DNA of 64,000 bases from Actinomyces vulturis (GCF_001687305.1 NZ_LZRK01000003.1:248001-312000), one strand, 5' to 3'; positions 8,721 to 18,879 are shown, counted from the stretch's first letter. The notes: generated by a model not told the origin, from the sequence alone. A program made the numbers and translations.

Positions 8721-9865
8721 CAGGCTACCCCCACACTCGCGTATACCTGTTCATGCGCACGCGCACACTCCTGCCACGTGAACATCTGCGCGCGTTTCAA
8801 CCCTGCACTCGCTCGGTCAAGTTTTTCAGCGCGAGCTTGCCGAATGCCCTCTGCTAGCGAACGAGCATCATGCGGATCAATGAGAACACCCGCCTCACCG
8901 CATACTTCTTCCATCGACGTTCCTGCACTTGTAACCACGGGGGTACCGTATGCCATCGCTTCAAGAACTGGTAACCCAAAGCCTTCCCATAGTGAAGGAA
9001 AAACAAAGACTTCTGCCATCTGATAGGCAACAGCTAAACATTCATCCGATAAACGCCCAAGCACATGAAGGCGATCCGGAGGAATGAGACTGCTGAGTTC
9101 CCCTATAGCATCATCAGGTCCCCATCCAGCAGGACCAACAAGAACCAAATCAAGGTCAAATGAACGATCCTCACACAACTGTGTGAAGGCTTTCAATACC
9201 ATAGGAAGATTCTTCCGCGGTTCTCGCGTACCAGCCCACATAATGAATGGGCGCGTAAGGCCAAAAATATGCCGAAATTCTTCCTGCTGGCTCGAGGTCA
9301 CATGTTGCGTATCCACCCCATGGGGGATCACCGTAATGCGTTCACTCCCTATCCCCGCTTCGATGCAGTCATCAGCTGTCACACGAGAGGGAACGATAAC
9401 TCCCGACGCACTCGTAAATGTCCGTTCTAATGCACGCCGAAAAAATGCTGCACCACGCCGAGTAAAATGCTCTGGTGAACGGAGAAACGCTAAGTCATGA
9501 ATGGTGACAACCATAGGGCAACGAGTTGGAGGAATCGCCCACGTCGTGGCATGAACAACGTCTGAGTCTCTAAGAATCGATTCAACCGATGGCCACTGCC
9601 AACGGTTCCATGTCTCATAAAGAAGCGGACGCGGTAGTGGAAACTGTCGCAGAGGAATCGACGGTAAATCAATGTCATCGTCACAGCCACCACGATGTCG
9701 AGCAGTAAGACCGACTAACGGTACTGTGTCATTAACCAATGCACGAGCAAGATTCGAAATATATGTTCCTGATCCTCCTGGAACGGACTGCCACAGTTGT
9801 TCGACTACCATCGCAACTCGTAGATGAACTCGATTGGCGGCTGATGAAGGGACAACTGTACTCAT
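8720..9865 (-). CDS. GT4 family glycosyltransferase
   Basis: A 381-residue GT-B glycosyltransferase, first gene of the GT4-GT2-rmlCD operon. MVVEQLWQSVPGGSGTYIS is the acceptor-side glycine loop, WAGTREPRKNLP starts the donor domain, and PSLWEGFGLPVLEAMAYG carries the E-x7-E donor-binding motif. No ribosome site precedes the ATG at 9865; a -10 box (TAGGCT) lies exactly six bases upstream, so the mRNA is probably leaderless. It is divergent from another GT4 gene that starts 42 bases away. Donor sugar unknown; mannose or rhamnose enzymes look alike. Confidence 0.86.
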   Translation of the reverse strand: MSTVVPSSAANRVHLRVAMVVEQLWQSVPGGSGTYISNLARALVNDTVPLVGLTARHRGGCDDDIDLPSIPLRQFPLPRPLLYETWNRWQWPSVESILRDSDVVHATTWAIPPTRCPMVVTIHDLAFLRSPEHFTRRGAAFFRRALERTFTSASGVIVPSRVTADDCIEAGIGSERITVIPHGVDTQHVTSSQQEEFRHIFGLTRPFIMWAGTREPRKNLPMVLKAFTQLCEDRSFDLDLVLVGPAGWGPDDAIGELSSLIPPDRLHVLGRLSDECLAVAYQMAEVFVFPSLWEGFGLPVLEAMAYGTPVVTSAGTSMEEVCGEAGVLIDPHDARSLAEGIRQARAEKLDRASAGLKRAQMFTWQECARAHEQVYASVGVA

Positions 9866-9871
9866 GTCCTA

Positions 9872-9877
9872 AGCCTA
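9872..9877 (-). promoter_or_regulatory. -10 box for a leaderless mRNA (GT4 at 9865)
   Basis: On the minus strand TAGGCT, six bases (TAGGAC), then ATG at 9865. Transcription starting about 7 bases after the box would begin at the start codon. No clear -35 is visible. Confidence 0.55.
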
Positions 9878-9895
9878 CGTGGTCACAAGTACCGG

Positions 9896-9901
9896 TAGCC
9901 T
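9896..9901 (+). promoter_or_regulatory. -10 box for a leaderless mRNA (GT4 at 9908)
   Basis: TAGCCT, six bases (GATGGT), then ATG 9908. No purine-rich ribosome site is present. The two divergent boxes are only 18 bases apart, so polymerases at the two promoters would compete. Confidence 0.5.
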
Positions 9902-9907
9902 GATGGT

Positions 9908-11047
9908 ATGAAGATTCTTTTCGATGCCACTGCCATCCCCGCCAATCTTGGCGGTGTTGGTCGCTACGTCGACGATCTTGTCCCAGAACTTGCTCAGGCT
10001 GGTGTTCACCTCACGATGGCGGTTCAACAGCGCGATGTGGAGCATTTCAAACATAAAGTGCCCCAAGCCCGCCTCATCACAGTTCCCGGGTTCTTAAAAA
10101 GTCGTGCAGCTCGCATAGCCTGGGAACAGGTCGGATTGCCTGAATTAGTGAGTCGAATCAAACCAGACGTGTTGCACTGTCCTCACTACACATTCCCTGC
10201 AGCAATTCGTGGCCCCAAAGCACTCGGTGGTATCCCCTTGACCGTGACAGCACATGACGCCACGTTTTTCTCACATCCACAAGCACATTCGCCACTCAAG
10301 AAACACTTTTTTAGCCATGCTATTCGGCGTTGTGTCGCGTATGCTGATTCGATCATCGTTCCCTCACAGGCGACTCGTGATGAAATTCTCCGATACGTAG
10401 GGGGAAATGAATCCGACTTCACCATTGCATATCACGGTGTTGATCGTTCAGTTTTTCATCCTGTCTCAGACAATGACCGTTCGCGCGTACGCGCATCGCT
10501 TGGTCTAGCCGATCGACCTTACATTGGTTTTTTAGGGACACTTGAGCCCCGGAAAAATGTCCCCGCGCTTATTCACGCCTGGGTTCAAGCATTTCACGAT
10601 GATCCGCATGCTCCCGTACTTGTGCTAGCCGGCGGAAAAGGTTGGGATCACGATATTGAGCCTGCACTTACAACAGTCCCCTCTCATATGACCGTCATGC
10701 AACCGGGTTACCTACCTCTTGGCGATCTTCCTGGCTTCCTATCGGGATGTGAGGTCCTGGCGTATCCATCAATCGGTGAAGGATTTGGATTACCTGTCTT
10801 GGAGGCAATGGCATGTGGAGCAGCAGTGCTCACCACCCCCATTTTGTCTCTTCCTGAAGTGGGAGGTAACGCTGTGGCCTATAGCAATCCAGATGCCGCA
10901 AGTTTAAGTAAGGAACTACTTTCCCTCCACCACGACCCTGAACGACGTCAGAATCTCGCGCAAGCCGCCCAAGAACGAGCAAAGACGTTCACATGGCAAC
11001 GCTCTGCATTGGCACACGTTCAAGCCTACGAACACGCGCTACGATGA
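9908..11047 (+). CDS. GT4 family glycosyltransferase
   Basis: A 379-residue GT-B glycosyltransferase. MKILFDATAIPANLGGVGRYV is the N-terminal glycine-loop region, FLGTLEPRKNVP begins the donor domain at about residue 205, and YPSIGEGFGLPVLEAMACG holds the E-x7-E motif. It resembles the divergent GT4 at 8720-9865 in the same motifs, so the two may be old paralogues. It begins a plus-strand unit with the GT2 and DUF2304 genes that follow. Its substrate cannot be told; mannosyl- and rhamnosyltransferases share these features. Confidence 0.86.
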   Translation: MKILFDATAIPANLGGVGRYVDDLVPELAQAGVHLTMAVQQRDVEHFKHKVPQARLITVPGFLKSRAARIAWEQVGLPELVSRIKPDVLHCPHYTFPAAIRGPKALGGIPLTVTAHDATFFSHPQAHSPLKKHFFSHAIRRCVAYADSIIVPSQATRDEILRYVGGNESDFTIAYHGVDRSVFHPVSDNDRSRVRASLGLADRPYIGFLGTLEPRKNVPALIHAWVQAFHDDPHAPVLVLAGGKGWDHDIEPALTTVPSHMTVMQPGYLPLGDLPGFLSGCEVLAYPSIGEGFGLPVLEAMACGAAVLTTPILSLPEVGGNAVAYSNPDAASLSKELLSLHHDPERRQNLAQAAQERAKTFTWQRSALAHVQAYEHALR

Positions 11048-11084
11048 GAAGACACACCCTTTATCTCACGAAAAGGACGGCACA

Positions 11085-11807
11085 GTGACCCAGTCTCTTC
11101 TTGTCATCATTCCAGCATGGAATGAAGAGAAGTCTGTCGGCACAGTAGTAACGTCAGTGCGCCACTCACTGCCGTGGGCTGATGTCCTCGTTGTCTCCGA
11201 TGGATCGACAGATTCGACAGCATTAGTTGCCCAAGAAGCAGGAGCAATTGTCCTAGATCTTCCTCTCAATCTTGGGGTAGGAGGTGCAATGCGAGCGGGC
11301 TTTGTTTTTGCTCAACGCAACGGTTATGACACTGCCGTGCAGGTTGATGCTGATGGACAACATGACCCTCGTGATATTCCTTCCCTCATCACATGTATGA
11401 ATGAGGAGGGGGCCGATGTTGTCATCGGTGCACGTTTCGCTGGGGTCGGTTCATATGCTGTTCGTGGTCCCCGAAAATGGGCAATGGCCCTACTTCGCCA
11501 TGTGATGAGCAAACTCAGTAAAACTCATCTCACAGACGTCACGAGCGGTTTTAAACTCTACTCTCGTCGAGCCATCCTTTTGTTTTCTCAGCACTACCCT
11601 GCTGAGTATCTCGGAGATACCATCGAAGCAATGATCGTAGGGATTCGTTCTGGGCTAGTGGTGCGCCAAGTTGGAGTAGAAATGCATGCACGTACCGCCG
11701 GTCAGCCTTCGCATTCTCCTATCAAAGCAGCGATTTACTTACTACGAGCGTTCATGGCCATGTGTATTGCTCTTTCAAGTCCCCGTTTCACTATCGAGAA
11801 GGCCTAG
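11085..11807 (+). CDS. GT2 family polyprenyl-phosphate glycosyltransferase-like protein
   Basis: A 240-residue GT-A enzyme of the DPM1-like group. VIIPAWNEEKSVG, VSDGSTDST and VDADGQHDP (DxD-type metal site, near residue 87) are all present, and TDVTSGFKLYSRRA follows. Relatives use an NDP-sugar to glycosylate polyprenyl phosphate or a lipid-linked acceptor. GTG 11085 is preceded by AAGGA. The next gene, one base downstream, encodes a small DUF2304 membrane protein, a pairing that recurs at 38067-39175. The lack of C-terminal membrane helices in this enzyme suggests that the DUF2304 partner supplies the membrane part (inference). Confidence 0.85.
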   Translation: MTQSLLVIIPAWNEEKSVGTVVTSVRHSLPWADVLVVSDGSTDSTALVAQEAGAIVLDLPLNLGVGGAMRAGFVFAQRNGYDTAVQVDADGQHDPRDIPSLITCMNEEGADVVIGARFAGVGSYAVRGPRKWAMALLRHVMSKLSKTHLTDVTSGFKLYSRRAILLFSQHYPAEYLGDTIEAMIVGIRSGLVVRQVGVEMHARTAGQPSHSPIKAAIYLLRAFMAMCIALSSPRFTIEKA

Positions 11808-11808
11808 C

Positions 11809-12216
11809 ATGTACACACTCTTCTTAATTCTCGGGGTACTAATAATTGCCTGGGTAATTCTACGATTACTGAGATTCCATAAGATTAAAGAAAAATACGT
11901 ATGGTTGTGGCTATTCCTCGATCTTCTCGCTCTTATCTCTCTTCTTTTTCCTTCAATACTTCATAAGGCAGCCACCCTCGCGGGCTTTGAGGTCACGTCA
12001 AACTTTGCTTTAACTATCGTACTCAGTGTTGTTGTTGCCTTAGCTCTCCACCAAGCAGTCGTGGTTACGGGTCTTGAGGAAGATCGGCGTCGATTAGTGG
12101 AAGAGATTGCTCTGCTGCGACATGACGTCACCGAGTTACAATCTCATCTTCCGAATCAAAACAACGTTGTATTGCCTCACCTCACATCTGCTGAACATTC
12201 TCCGATCGAGAAATAA
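11809..12216 (+). CDS. DUF2304 family small membrane protein
   Basis: A 135-residue protein with three likely membrane helices (about 3-20, 35-52 and 65-85) and a charged, coiled C-terminal tail (EEDRRRLVEEIALLRHDV). This layout is that of DUF2304, usually encoded next to a GT2 gene; its function is not established. ATG 11809 is chosen because GAAGG lies 6 bases upstream and it starts one base after the GT2 stop. Its last 35 bases overlap the convergent licB-like gene, with no terminator hairpin between them. Confidence 0.75.
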   Translation: MYTLFLILGVLIIAWVILRLLRFHKIKEKYVWLWLFLDLLALISLLFPSILHKAATLAGFEVTSNFALTIVLSVVVALALHQAVVVTGLEEDRRRLVEEIALLRHDVTELQSHLPNQNNVVLPHLTSAEHSPIEK

Positions 12217-13120
12217 GATCTCTCCATCGCGGAGTTGCAGCAAGAACAGTACTCACAAGAATAATGACGCAACAAATACTTTGAAGCAGAGTCGGCACAG
12301 TTCCTTGTAAAAGCAAGGCAAAGATAATCGCCCATGCCGAGTAAGAAATATTCAGAGCCATTCCTCGTGACGCTCCGATAACATGGATTGCCTGGTAGTA
12401 AAAAAGATACGAAGCTGTTCCGGCTAATGCCGCTAACGCGATCACTGCTGTTCCCAGGTGCGGGACAGCCGAGATAGTGAAGGGAAGAACTCCTGCGAGT
12501 GGAGCAACAATGAGCAGATAGACAGTGGCTGATGTGGTTTGACGAATATGCAAAGCCGTCTCATTATCTACAGCATCATCACGCATCCCCCAAGCAAGAA
12601 TTGCTGCTTCTGAGCCCCAGCCGATCACACAGGCAAGGGCACCTATGACACCGATGATCGGCGAACCTTCAACTGCACTTTGAGTTGACCATCCCACAGC
12701 AATCACCGCTCCGAGAGCAACCATCAAGGCCATAAGTTGATGAGTGTACATCCGTTCTTTGAGAAATATATAGGCCAGTAGGGTTCCCACTGCGGGATAA
12801 AAAGTCGAGATAATCGCAGTCAGCCCAGGCCCGATATGATTAATCGCTGTCAGGTATCCGGTCATTCCTACTGGACCGCCAAGGATTGCTGCACCAACGA
12901 CTGCCTGACCACTACGCGTTTTAAGTGCCCTGACAGTGTCATGAAGTCGACCTCGCGCCACCATATAGACGAACAGAATTAATGCGCTAACTGTGTCATG
13001 TAGTAATGCACTGACTAGAGAGGTTTCTGAACTCGTCACAAATGGAACCATGACAACGGCGATCGCCAAAATAACCGTGTCTAGCCCCCACAACGCGCCG
13101 CTAAGTATTCCAAATCGCAT
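12182..13120 (-). CDS. licB: LicB-like choline permease (EamA/DMT family)
   Basis: A 312-residue membrane protein with about ten hydrophobic helices in two EamA halves, as in the drug/metabolite transporter superfamily. By itself the fold only says small-molecule transporter. The call of choline uptake rests on position: it begins 11 bases after the stop of the LicC-LicA fusion and shares its promoter, as licB goes with licA and licC in Haemophilus and pneumococcus. A typical EamA feature is the conserved segment YLTAINHIGPGLTAII in the first half. The gene's 3' end overlaps the DUF2304 gene by 35 bases. An unrelated metabolite exporter remains possible. Confidence 0.72.
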   Translation of the reverse strand: MRFGILSGALWGLDTVILAIAVVMVPFVTSSETSLVSALLHDTVSALILFVYMVARGRLHDTVRALKTRSGQAVVGAAILGGPVGMTGYLTAINHIGPGLTAIISTFYPAVGTLLAYIFLKERMYTHQLMALMVALGAVIAVGWSTQSAVEGSPIIGVIGALACVIGWGSEAAILAWGMRDDAVDNETALHIRQTTSATVYLLIVAPLAGVLPFTISAVPHLGTAVIALAALAGTASYLFYYQAIHVIGASRGMALNISYSAWAIIFALLLQGTVPTLLQSICCVIILVSTVLAATPRWRDLISRSENVQQM

Positions 13121-13131
13121 GCTGATTTCTC

Positions 13132-14991
13132 TCAGTTTCCTTGTAGCGAATCAGCCGATGTAACCCGATCAATTGACACATTACTTAGGCATTGCGGTCG
13201 AGAGTTCGTCTCATAAGCAGAGAGACAGTCATCCACGTATTCAACAGCATGGTTGTAATAAATAAATAGCCACTCACCTACATCATCACCTTCAGCCTGT
13301 TTAGCCAAGGACCACACATACCAGCACCAACCGGCAAAAACGACATATGCCATAAAGTGGCGTTCTTCTTCAACGGTAGGCCGGCGACCAAAGTATGCGT
13401 ACAACGCTTCCGCCGCCTGCTCAGGTGAAAGTTGAGCACACACGGTCATGGTTCCGAAGTCACTAGCAACATCGGACATTCCCGCATACTCCCAGTCAAT
13501 CAGGTCAAGGTGCCCCTCAGGGCCGACTAAAAAGTTCAGAGGGAAAAAGTCATTATGACTGGGCACTGCGGAAAAGTGATCAGAATCGGCCCATTCTTTA
13601 AGACGCATGACCTTGGCACGAAGTTCTTCATATCCAGGAAGATCAATTGGTCCATGTTGAAGCAAGAAAGATTCGTAACGTACTCCCTCAGTAATGAAGT
13701 CAAAAGACCGATCAAGGACTCGACCGCACTCATGAAGCGCACGTCCCATTTCCATAGCTCGACGTAGTTCATCACTATTCGCCGGATCCAAATTGCGCAC
13801 ATTCGGCAAAAAGTGGGAAATCTTCCAACCTTTATTAGGATCACAGAGGATATGAGTTTGATCGATTCCTAAATCTTTCGCCATATCCAACGCTGCTGCT
13901 TCAGCCTGACGGTCAACAATTTTCTCTGTACCTACGCCTGGATGACGGTACACATACTCATTGTCACCAACACTAAAGTGACAAGAAAGATTGGTAATTC
14001 CTTGCTTTAAGGGATAAAAATCGTGAATGTCACTCTTCGCGCAGTCTAGGGCTTTGGAAATGTTATCGAATACTTCGGAATCGACGTTTTCCATAAACAT
14101 AGGGTCGAAAGAACGAATTTCATCAACAGAATCAAATTCATTGATCAATCCATCAGGATAACGACGAATTACCATATCGAACTTTTTCACATTGTCGATA
14201 TAAATCGATTCCCACAAGAGAGGCGCAGTTTGCGGGAGATGGTAAACCTTTTCCAAAATCTCACGGAAAGTTGCCGAAAACTTTCGATCAAAATAGACGT
14301 GTCCCAGCATAAACCAACAGTCATGTCCGCCAACCGTGGCTCCAGTGATCCGATCTCCCGCCCCTGTGGTAATACACCATTCGTCGGTCGGACCCGCAGC
14401 ATATTGAGCTGAATAGTAAGCCTGATAGACGTGTGATTCAAAGGGATTTTCGGTGAAATAGTCGTCAGACGAACATACGTAAGTATTATCAAGTTTGTCT
14501 TTTACAAGCCACAGTGAGCCATTGTTATTTCGAGTGGCGTACTCGTTATTAACAACAATAGAGACACCGTATTTTTTAGCAAGATAGAAAAAATATTGTT
14601 TTTTATAACCGACAACCACAGTGATATCAGTGATCCCAGCATCATGCAGTTGTTGAATCTGGCGTTCAACGAGAACTTCGCCACGAACCTTCAAAGTTCC
14701 TTTTGGCCGTTCATAGGAGATCGGAGCAAAGCGCTGAGACAGCCCTGCAGCCAAGACGATAGCGTTACGAACTCGATAGGGTTCAAGCGCCTCTCGACCA
14801 GCAATTGTAATAGCGCGATTGTTAATGAATCCGTAGGCTTCGCACTCTCTGACAGCAGTGTTCACACGACCAAGAGACATTCCCGTTGATTCGGCCAGTT
14901 GACGTTGAGTCAATCGTCCATCACCCGGGGCATTAAGGAGTGCGAACAGGACATTGAACTGCTGGTGGGTCAAAGAGGGAGAAGTTACCAC
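13132..14991 (-). CDS. licCA: wHTH - CTP:phosphocholine cytidylyltransferase - choline kinase fusion (LicC-LicA)
   Basis: A 619-residue three-part protein. Residues 1-72 form a winged helix-turn-helix (TQRQLAESTGMSLGRVNTAV, then a wing with TIAGREAL). Residues 75 to about 310 are a LicC-type nucleotidyltransferase with the signature AAGLSQRFAPISYERPKG at 81-98. Residues from about 320 are a LicA choline kinase with SHNDFFPLNF (478-487) and IDWEYAG, the kinase catalytic and metal motifs. It would phosphorylate choline and activate it to CDP-choline for the LicD proteins. The start is GTG 14991 with GAGG upstream. The DNA-binding domain on an enzyme suggests self-regulation; two TTCGAA palindromes flank a -10-like box upstream. 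The order C then A is reversed relative to the usual licA-licB-licC gene order. Confidence 0.88.
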   Translation of the reverse strand: MVTSPSLTHQQFNVLFALLNAPGDGRLTQRQLAESTGMSLGRVNTAVRECEAYGFINNRAITIAGREALEPYRVRNAIVLAAGLSQRFAPISYERPKGTLKVRGEVLVERQIQQLHDAGITDITVVVGYKKQYFFYLAKKYGVSIVVNNEYATRNNNGSLWLVKDKLDNTYVCSSDDYFTENPFESHVYQAYYSAQYAAGPTDEWCITTGAGDRITGATVGGHDCWFMLGHVYFDRKFSATFREILEKVYHLPQTAPLLWESIYIDNVKKFDMVIRRYPDGLINEFDSVDEIRSFDPMFMENVDSEVFDNISKALDCAKSDIHDFYPLKQGITNLSCHFSVGDNEYVYRHPGVGTEKIVDRQAEAAALDMAKDLGIDQTHILCDPNKGWKISHFLPNVRNLDPANSDELRRAMEMGRALHECGRVLDRSFDFITEGVRYESFLLQHGPIDLPGYEELRAKVMRLKEWADSDHFSAVPSHNDFFPLNFLVGPEGHLDLIDWEYAGMSDVASDFGTMTVCAQLSPEQAAEALYAYFGRRPTVEEERHFMAYVVFAGWCWYVWSLAKQAEGDDVGEWLFIYYNHAVEYVDDCLSAYETNSRPQCLSNVSIDRVTSADSLQGN

Positions 14992-15002
14992 AAGAAGCCT
15001 CG

Positions 15003-15034
15003 TTCGAAATTTTGTTGGCGATATTATGTTCGAA
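15003..15034 (-). promoter_or_regulatory. Candidate licCA promoter with paired TTCGAA operator
   Basis: Two copies of the palindrome TTCGAA at 15003-15008 and 15029-15034, 26 bases apart. On the minus strand both extend to the direct repeat TTCGAAC. Between them lies TAATAT (15021-15026), a good -10 box for licCA. A bound repressor would block the promoter. No footprint or comparison supports it yet. Confidence 0.45.
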
Positions 15035-15160
15035 TACTAGCACTTAATTTCAATAAATGAACACAAATGATGGTGGATGCGCGTTTTACCATACGACGAA
15101 CGAGTCGTAGCACAGAGTGAATACCACCAAAGTGAGTACACTGAAGTCCCATCCTTTTGA

Positions 15161-16168
<1,008 letters not shown>

Positions 16169-16191
16169 TTACCATGTGAGCGATTAACACT

Positions 16192-16230
16192 AGTGAGGGG
16201 CCACGATAGAATCCATCGTGGCCCCTCACT
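16192..16230. terminator. Bidirectional hairpin between rmlB and metX
   Basis: Perfect 16-bp inverted repeat: AGTGAGGGGCCACGAT at 16192-16207 pairs with ATCGTGGCCCCTCACT at 16215-16230 around a 7-base loop. It separates convergent genes and has no T-tract on either side. Confidence 0.8.
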
Positions 16231-16239
16231 ATGCACGCC

Positions 16240-17457
16240 TTACGTGTGCTGTCGGAGGAATGGCCCCATGAAAGAGGCAACCTGATCAACTTCAATCAAA
16301 AATCCGTCATGGCCGTAGGGAGTGGTGATATGTCTTAGTTCTGCTTGCGGAATATTCTGCGCCATCGCTTGTGTGTGGTGAGGAAGAAAAAGCCTGTCTG
16401 AATCCACACTGATAACAAGAGTAGGGCAGGAGATTAATGCTAATGCACTCTCCACTCCCCCACGACCTTGCCCCACATCGTGCAAAAGCATGGAATGGGT
16501 GACGAGCAGGTAGGTGTTTGCGTCAAATCGCGCAACGAGTTTTGAGGCGTGATAGTCCAGGTACGACTCCACTTCAAATCGCCCACTGACGGTGGGATCT
16601 TCACCTGTTTGCTCCTGACGAGCAAACCGGCAGTCAAGTTCTTGTGCACTACGGTAAGTAGTGTGTGCCAGTGAACGCGCTAGTCCTAGTCCTCGCACGG
16701 GACCAACGGGGTGATCGTAGTAATTCCCCTCAAAGAAGTAGGGATCATTACTGATAGCTTGTTCTTGAATATGGCACCAGGCCATTTGATCGGCGGTGGT
16801 TGCGGGGCCTGAGGCTACCACGATAAGTGAGCGAACCATATCAGGGAACATAAGCGCCCATTCCAGAGCACGATGCCCGCCAAGAGATGCACCGATCACG
16901 CAGGCAAATTGCCTGATTCCCAACTGGCGAGCTACTGCTTCTTCTGCGCGCACAGCGTCACGAGTGGTGATCCAAGGAAATCGCCCGCCCCAGGGTTTTC
17001 CATCAGGTGCCTGGGTGCTAGGACCAGTGGACCCTTGACAACCGCCAAGCATATTCATAGCCACCACAAAATACATGGAGGGGTCAATCACTTTTCCAGG
17101 GCCGACGATATCTGCCCACCAGCCCGGTTCATCATCAACATCATGGGGAGCCACATGGGAGTCACCAGTTAGCGCGTGAAGGAATAAAACAGCGTTAGAA
17201 GCGTCGTCATTCAGTTCTCCCCATGTCTCGTATGCAATAACGGTATGGGGAATAACCGCTCCCGACTCGAGGGGAAATTCACCTAACGAACAAAATTGGC
17301 GATAGCCCGGATCGCTCCCTTGTTTCCATGCGCCAGTAGGGGTTCCACGAGTAAAAGGAGCAGTCTTAGTTATAACGTCACTAATAGTAGGTGGCAGTAT
17401 GGATGACTGCCCGGATTCGATGTCATACGACGACGCCGCGGGGAGACGATTACTCAT
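16240..17457 (-). CDS. metX: Homoserine O-acetyltransferase
   Basis: A 405-residue alpha/beta hydrolase of the MetX family, making O-acetylhomoserine from homoserine and acetyl-CoA for methionine synthesis. The nucleophile elbow is in VIGASLGGHRALEW, the acid lies in SVDSDRLFLP and the His in YGHDGFL near the C-terminus. FLHALTGDSH is the oxyanion-side motif and LGGCQGSTGPS is characteristic of the family. It follows metY by 84 bases on the same strand; the gap holds a GC-rich hairpin. The first 30 residues before the conserved core are poorly conserved, so the exact start is less certain. Confidence 0.94.
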   Translation of the reverse strand: MSNRLPAASSYDIESGQSSILPPTISDVITKTAPFTRGTPTGAWKQGSDPGYRQFCSLGEFPLESGAVIPHTVIAYETWGELNDDASNAVLFLHALTGDSHVAPHDVDDEPGWWADIVGPGKVIDPSMYFVVAMNMLGGCQGSTGPSTQAPDGKPWGGRFPWITTRDAVRAEEAVARQLGIRQFACVIGASLGGHRALEWALMFPDMVRSLIVVASGPATTADQMAWCHIQEQAISNDPYFFEGNYYDHPVGPVRGLGLARSLAHTTYRSAQELDCRFARQEQTGEDPTVSGRFEVESYLDYHASKLVARFDANTYLLVTHSMLLHDVGQGRGGVESALALISCPTLVISVDSDRLFLPHHTQAMAQNIPQAELRHITTPYGHDGFLIEVDQVASFMGPFLRQHT

Positions 17458-17489
17458 GGTCGCCTATCCTTTCACTCTTTTTCTCACCA

Positions 17490-17526
17490 CGGGTGGGGCG
17501 AAGCAACTACAACTTCACCCCACCCG
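17490..17526. terminator. Hairpin in the metY-metX gap
   Basis: CGGGTGGGGCGAAG at 17490-17503 pairs with CTTCACCCCACCCG at 17513-17526 with one mismatch. On the minus strand it follows metY and precedes metX. With no U-tract it could be a partial terminator or an mRNA-stability element that sets the metY:metX ratio. Confidence 0.5.
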
Positions 17527-17541
17527 TTGTTGCTGCCAGGA

Positions 17542-18879
17542 TTAGGAAACCTGAGACACTGCACTTGCTGCTTCAAGACCTCGCTGGATATCCGCGAGGA
17601 TGTCATCGATGTGCTCAATACCGATGCTGAGACGAACAGTTCCTGCGCTAATTCCTGCTTTAGCTAGTCCCTCATCATCGAGTTGTGAGTGGGTGGTGGT
17701 AGCAGGATGAACAGCCAGGGAACGCACATCACCAATATTGGCAAGATGAGAAAACAGTTCGAGCGCATCGATGAAAGCTGCGCCAGCTTCCCGCCCACCG
17801 GGGAGGTCGAAGGAGAAGACGCTTCCTGCTCCACGGGGATTGTACTTGCGGTGCAATTCGTAATACGGGCTGGAAGGCAAACCCGCATAGCGAACTGATG
17901 TCACGGCGTCGGAAGAATCAAGGAATTCTGCGACTTTCTGGGCGTTATCAACGTGGCGTTCTAAACGCAGTGACAGCGTTTCGATACCTTGTGCGATGAG
18001 GAATGCGTTAAATGGGCTGGCCGCAAAACCCAAGTCACGTTGAATTTGGACGCGTGCCTTAAGAATGAAAGCGAGGTTTGCCCCGAACTCACTTCCCACC
18101 CCCAAATCACGGGCATAGATCAGACCATTGTAGGAGGGGTCGGGAGTGTTGAAATCAGGAAAACGCTCGGGTTGCTTCGCATAGTCGAAGTTACCGGAAT
18201 CAACAATCACACCAGCCACGGCAGAACCATGACCGCCAAGGAACTTGGTTGCTGATTCAACCACGATGTCTGCCCCCCATTCGATGGGGCGAGTGAGGTA
18301 TGGGCTGGCCACGGTGTTATCAACTACAAGTGGAATACCAAGATCATGCGCCTGTTGAGCAATGGCTTCAATATCAAGGATGTCACCTGCGGGATTGGGG
18401 ATAGTTTCACCATAGAAAGCAATAGTGCGTTCATCAGCAAGAGCCGCCCACGCCTGAGGATCGGTGGGATCGTCAACGAAGCGCGTGGTGATACCGAACT
18501 TAGGAAGTGTCTGAGCAAAGAGGTTGGTAGTACCACCGTAGAGAGAAGGTGAGGCAACAATGTTGGACCCCTGTGACCCTAGCGTGAGGAAAGTCAGGGT
18601 TTCAGCCCCCAAGCCTGAGGCGGTGAGCAGCGCACCCACGCCACCTTCCAAAGCGGCGATACGGTTTTCAACAATCTCATTGGTGGGGTTTCCAAGACGA
18701 GTATAGATAGGACCGAGCGAAGAAAGAGAGAAACGGTCAGCAGCTTCCTGCGCTGAGGGGAAGACGAAACTGGTGGATTGATAGATCGGAATAGCACGTG
18801 CGCCAGTATCGCCATCGGGAATGTGACCGGCATGAACCTGGAGAGTTTCAAATTTACGTGCAGTGGAGTCATTGCTCAT
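17542..18879 (-). CDS. metY: O-acetylhomoserine sulfhydrylase
   Basis: A 445-residue PLP enzyme of the Cys/Met metabolism family, converting O-acetylhomoserine and sulfide (or methanethiol) to homocysteine or methionine. The family start is clear: FETLQVHAGHIPDGDTGARA. Position-specific motifs include SPSLYGGTTNLF, and SATKFLGGHGSAVAG with the PLP lysine. SVRYAGLPSSPYY and SLAVHPATTTHSQL support MetY over cystathionine enzymes. ATG 18879 starts at the conserved N-terminus; further in-frame starts lie up to 18909, and no ribosome site clearly decides. It pairs with metX downstream, giving a direct-sulfhydrylation route. Confidence 0.93.
   Translation of the reverse strand: MSNDSTARKFETLQVHAGHIPDGDTGARAIPIYQSTSFVFPSAQEAADRFSLSSLGPIYTRLGNPTNEIVENRIAALEGGVGALLTASGLGAETLTFLTLGSQGSNIVASPSLYGGTTNLFAQTLPKFGITTRFVDDPTDPQAWAALADERTIAFYGETIPNPAGDILDIEAIAQQAHDLGIPLVVDNTVASPYLTRPIEWGADIVVESATKFLGGHGSAVAGVIVDSGNFDYAKQPERFPDFNTPDPSYNGLIYARDLGVGSEFGANLAFILKARVQIQRDLGFAASPFNAFLIAQGIETLSLRLERHVDNAQKVAEFLDSSDAVTSVRYAGLPSSPYYELHRKYNPRGAGSVFSFDLPGGREAGAAFIDALELFSHLANIGDVRSLAVHPATTTHSQLDDEGLAKAGISAGTVRLSIGIEHIDDILADIQRGLEAASAVSQVS

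Noticed and set aside
12182-13120. Amino-acid or drug exporter reading of the EamA protein
   Set aside because: The fold allows it, but being 11 bases downstream of LicC-LicA in one operon makes a LicB-like choline permease the better call.
15093-15108. ACGAC/GTCGT inverted repeat as rmlB operator
   Set aside because: Five-base arms with a six-base gap are short enough to occur by chance, and nothing else supports regulation there.
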